NCBI GenBank assembly: GCA_965369635.1
Contig: CBDURC010000014.1
Span: forward strand, 1-26,531
Direction of reading: 5' to 3'
Length of the DNA stretch: 26,531 nt
DNA from: UBA3071 sp965369635
GTDB lineage: Bacteria; Chloroflexota; Anaerolineae; UBA3071
Part shown: piece after piece, positions 24,035-26,531 of the stretch
Position numbering within the stretch: the stretch's first letter is position 1
How the letters are laid out: each line of letters starts with the position of its first letter
The notes under the pieces: generated by a model
Told to the model about the DNA's origin: nothing
Databases searched by the model: none
Seen by the model: the letters and a program-made list of their open reading frames with translations, nothing else
Made by a program: the position numbers and the translations under genes

Positions 24035-24058
24035 AGACCACGAATTCGTTCGTGGTCT
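24035..24058. other. perfect 10-bp stem with 4-nt loop
   Basis: AGACCACGAA and TTCGTGGTCT enclose TTCG. It lies after the S9 peptidase gene. There is no U-tract on either strand, so it is not a standard intrinsic terminator; it may stabilise the 3' end of the peptidase mRNA or be a protein site. Confidence 0.5.
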
Positions 24059-24109
24059 GCCAGTTTGCCAATCTGCCACTTTCCAAGCTACCAGTCTACC
24101 ACCCTACCG
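24059..24109 (+). repeat. 8-nt-period repeat (ACCAGTCT type)
   Basis: About seven units such as GCCAGTTT, GCCAATCT, ACCAGTCT and ACCACCCT follow each other, one unit being 7 nt. The stop codon of the S9 peptidase (24104-24106) lies inside the last unit, so the repeat begins exactly at the gene end. Confidence 0.7.
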
Positions 24110-25963
24110 CCCCAAGTGCCTATCCAGAAAATCCGCCACCTTCGGATAGGCGTCCATCCGGTTCTTCAACTTGACCAGGCCATGCCCCTCGTCCTCGTAG
24201 CGCAGGTACTCCACCGGCACGCCGCGGGCGCGCAGCGCCTCCACGATCTGCTCTGCCTCGCCGATGGGCACGCGGGGATCGTTGGCCCCATGGATGACCA
24301 TCAGCGGGGCCTTGATCTTATCCACGTGATGGATGGGCGAGATGCTCTGCAGGAAAGCGCGGTCGTGGGCCAGGCTGCCGTACTCCGCCTCCCGTAGATG
24401 TCGCCTCCAGGGGCCGGTGTTCTCCAGGAAGCTGACGAAGTTGGCGATGCCCACGATGTCCACGCCCGCCGCCCACAGCTCAGGATAGGTGGTCAGAGCG
24501 GCCAGCACCATGAAGCCACCATAGCTCCCGCCCATGACAGCGATGCGCTGCGGATCGGCGATGCCGCTCTCGGCCAGCCAGCGGGCACCGTGGGCCAGGT
24601 CGGCCACGGAGTCCATCCGCCTCTCCACGTCGTCCAGATGCGTGTAGGTAAGCCCGTAGCCGGTGGAGCCGCGCACATTGGGCGCGAAGACAGCATACCC
24701 GCGGCTGGCGAAGTACTGGTAGAGGGGATTGAACTCTGCCCGCCTCTGCGCTTCGGGGCCGCCGTGCACCTCCACGACGACAGGCAAGCGGTCATCTCGC
24801 GCCGCGCCGGGCGGCAGGTAGAGGAACGCGGGGATCTCCAGCCCATCGAAGGAGCGATAGCGAACCAACTCCGGTTCGGCGAAGGAATCCTGTGGGATAC
24901 CGGCTCGCGAGCTGTGGGTGAGCCGCGTCACCGTTCCCGTCTCCAGATCTACCACCCAAACGTCAGGATTGTAGCTGGGGCTGCTGAAGGCGAAGGCCAG
25001 TTTGCGGCCATCAGGCGAGAAAGCCAAGCGCCTCCCCCAGCGGTAGAGGAAGGGAGGATCCAGAATGCCGCTGGGGAGCACCGGCAGCGGCAATGACCGG
25101 CTCGCGGCGACGTCCAGCACGGTCAGCTCGCTGTAGCCTTCGACATTGGTCAGGTAGGCCAGACGATGGCCATCGGGCGAGAGGTTGACCGCCTCCACGT
25201 CCGAGTCGGGTGTGACCAGGAAGCGCAGGGGCGCATGGCCATCGTCCCCAGACTCACCCGCTAGATCGAGGTGGGCCAGCGCCAGGAACTCGCGCCCGCG
25301 ATCGCTGACCAAGTACAGACCGCGGCCGTCGCCCGCCCAGGTCACGCTGCCGTAGCGCACCTGGCCCTCGTGTGGCGTCAGGTGATGCACCGCGCCGCTG
25401 GGCAGGTCGAGCAAGTAGAGGTCCTGGTCGAAGCTGGACTGGGCGCGCACGACGACGAGTTGCGTGTCGTCGGGAGACCAGCCCACCACCTGGTTCATCC
25501 CTTCCGCCTGCCAGACACAGGTTGCTTCGATGCTGGCCACGTCCTGCACGTACACGTCGAAATGCTGGGCCTCGCGGCGGTTGGCCGTCCAGGCGATGCG
25601 CTGCCCGTCGTGTGACCAGCCGCCGAAACCGTGGATGGCCTCCGGCTCATCGGTGAGCGGGCGGATGATCTGCCCGCCATCGGACAGGGAGAGGAGGAAG
25701 AGTTGCTGGCGCTCGTTGCCACCCGCGTCCATACCGAACACCATCTGATCGTCCGTAGGCGAATAGGCCACAAAGCCGCAGCGATCGCCGAAGAAGGTAA
25801 GCTGATCGGGCCAGCCGCCTCCGACAGCGATGCGCCACACCTGCGGCACGCCGGTGATGTTGGTCAGAAAGGCGATGTGCTGACCGTCAGGCGAAAACGA
25901 TGGGGCGTAAGCGCTGCGGATGTTCAGGTAGCGGGAGAAGGGGAACTGGTCAACCTTGTGCAA
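24104..25963 (-). CDS. S9 family serine peptidase (prolyl oligopeptidase/acylaminoacyl-peptidase type)
   Basis: The enzyme joins an N-terminal WD40/PD40-like beta-propeller, with repeated SPDG units (SFSPDGQ, LSPDGHR, FSPDGRK), to a C-terminal alpha/beta hydrolase. With the start I choose it is 619 residues. Serine is in GGSYGG (about S480), Asp in GANDPRVP (about D562) and His in EDEGHG (about H594). HGGPEAQ supplies the oxyanion hole. It should cleave short peptides in the cytoplasm; no signal peptide is seen. The start is TTG 25963, because AGGAGG lies exactly 8 nt upstream. The open frame runs on to 26035, but those residues (NLPIYQSTNLPAY) are translated repeat. Confidence 0.9.
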   Translation of the reverse strand: MHKVDQFPFSRYLNIRSAYAPSFSPDGQHIAFLTNITGVPQVWRIAVGGGWPDQLTFFGDRCGFVAYSPTDDQMVFGMDAGGNERQQLFLLSLSDGGQIIRPLTDEPEAIHGFGGWSHDGQRIAWTANRREAQHFDVYVQDVASIEATCVWQAEGMNQVVGWSPDDTQLVVVRAQSSFDQDLYLLDLPSGAVHHLTPHEGQVRYGSVTWAGDGRGLYLVSDRGREFLALAHLDLAGESGDDGHAPLRFLVTPDSDVEAVNLSPDGHRLAYLTNVEGYSELTVLDVAASRSLPLPVLPSGILDPPFLYRWGRRLAFSPDGRKLAFAFSSPSYNPDVWVVDLETGTVTRLTHSSRAGIPQDSFAEPELVRYRSFDGLEIPAFLYLPPGAARDDRLPVVVEVHGGPEAQRRAEFNPLYQYFASRGYAVFAPNVRGSTGYGLTYTHLDDVERRMDSVADLAHGARWLAESGIADPQRIAVMGGSYGGFMVLAALTTYPELWAAGVDIVGIANFVSFLENTGPWRRHLREAEYGSLAHDRAFLQSISPIHHVDKIKAPLMVIHGANDPRVPIGEAEQIVEALRARGVPVEYLRYEDEGHGLVKLKNRMDAYPKVADFLDRHLGR

Positions 25964-25975
25964 AATCGCAACCTC

Positions 25976-26114
25976 CTGGTGGTAGGCTGGTAGATTAGTA
26001 GATTGGTAGATTGGTAAGTTGGTGCGCGACATCACACCAATCTACCAATATACACCAGTGTACCAGTGCACCAATCCACCAGTGTACCAATCTACCAGTG
26101 CACCAACCTACCAG
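25976..26114. repeat. paired 8-nt-period repeats in opposite orientation
   Basis: Positions 25976-26022 hold GGTAGATT-type 8-mers and 26034-26114 hold ACCAATCT-type 8-mers, which are each other's complements. The two arms flank about 11 nt and could fold into a long imperfect hairpin. They fill the whole space between the DUF35 stop (26115) and the peptidase ribosome site. Confidence 0.8.
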
Positions 26115-26531
26115 CTACAGGGGCTTGAAGTACTTGATATCAGTAATAGCGCCCTCGCGCTCCTCGGGCGGCTTCCAGACCGCTTCCACCCTCATGCCGA
26201 TCGCCACCTCCTCAGGACTCACCCCGCCCAGTCGGTGCACCAGGCCGCCATCGCTGCCGTCCAGCTTGACGTAGGCCAAGATGTCGGGCTCCTGCAGCGG
26301 CTGCTCATCCAGGTCCTGGTACAGCACGGTATAGGTGAACACCGTCCCCGTGCTGGCGACCTGCACCCAATCGTCCAGTTGGGCGAAGCAGCGCTCGCAG
26401 AACATGGCAGGGGGCACGTAGGTGAGCCCGCAGGCCTCGCAGCGGATGCCCAGGAAGCGGGCGTTGTCCTTGATCTCGCGGAAGAACCGCTCGCCGGCGA
26501 TGCCGACGGTGTAGCGGCTGGTGATGGGGAT
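26115..26531 (-). CDS. DUF35 zinc-ribbon/OB-fold protein, N-terminus beyond the window
   Basis: The frame is open from the window edge to TAG at 26115, giving at least 138 residues. It has a rubredoxin-like zinc ribbon (CEAC, 10 residues, CERC) followed by an OB-fold with GTVFTYTVLY and ILAYVKLDG, ending GAITDIKYFKP. This is the DUF35 family, whose members partner thiolase-like enzymes and acyl-CoA hydratases and may act as acyl-CoA-binding scaffolds. A thiolase or hydroxymethylglutaryl-CoA synthase-like gene would be expected next door, upstream on this strand and outside the window. An ATG at 26417 lies inside the zinc ribbon and is not the true start. Confidence 0.85.
   Translation of the reverse strand: MPITSRYTVGIAGERFFREIKDNARFLGIRCEACGLTYVPPAMFCERCFAQLDDWVQVASTGTVFTYTVLYQDLDEQPLQEPDILAYVKLDGSDGGLVHRLGGVSPEEVAIGMRVEAVWKPPEEREGAITDIKYFKPL

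Noticed and set aside
25964..26035. Extra 24 residues at the peptidase N-terminus
   Set aside because: They are translated from the period-8 repeat (NLPIYQSTNLPAY), and the TTG at 25963 has a perfect AGGAGG at normal spacing.

Overview
The window looks like a chromosomal segment of a Chloroflexota-type bacterium (Anaerolineae/Caldilineae-like; moderate confidence). It is moderately GC-rich. Reasons for this placement are the style of the RpoB and RpoC inserts, TTG/GTG starts behind strong GGAGG-type ribosome sites, UPF0175, DUF433 and DUF5615 toxin-antitoxin families, and intergenic DNA made of degenerate 8-nt-period repeats of a kind I associate with this phylum. No rRNA, tRNA, CRISPR array, transposase or phage gene is visible.

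Region 1 (1-16.3 kb, all minus strand) is housekeeping. In transcription order it holds a small zinc-metallopeptidase-like gene, uvrA, then rpoB-rpoC-rpsL-rpsG-fusA. Three good sigma-70-type promoters can be read directly: before uvrA (TTGCGC-17-TAGAAT), before rpoB (TTGACA-17-TATAGT, giving a leader of about 300 nt) and before rpsL (TTGACC-17-TAAAAT, just after rpoC). rpoBC and the str genes can therefore be transcribed together or apart. uvrA takes the place upstream of rpoB where rplJ/rplL often lie. RpoB carries an insert of about 185 residues with repeated LREWL motifs. RpoC carries a coiled-coil insert and a segment that reads like the C-terminal domain of the alpha subunit.

Region 2 (16.4-17.8 kb, plus strand) is a graveyard of toxin-antitoxin genes: a small gene of unknown function on an almost leaderless promoter, an antitoxin-like frame split by an amber codon, a frameshifted UPF0175 antitoxin, a truncated DUF3368 PIN-like toxin, and the tail of an HI0074-type nucleotidyltransferase-partner protein.

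Region 3 (18-22.4 kb, plus strand) looks like a serine-biosynthesis cluster: a class V aminotransferase, a SerA-like 3-phosphoglycerate dehydrogenase and a DUF1015 protein. An intact DUF433-DUF5615 toxin-antitoxin pair is wedged inside it. The cluster ends in a strong intrinsic terminator.

Region 4 (22.4-26.5 kb, minus strand) holds a DEDDh 3'-5' exonuclease, a six-helix membrane protein, an S9 prolyl-oligopeptidase-family peptidase, and a DUF35 zinc-ribbon/OB-fold protein cut by the window edge. Several gene boundaries in regions 2-4, but none in region 1, are filled by 8-nt-period repeats.
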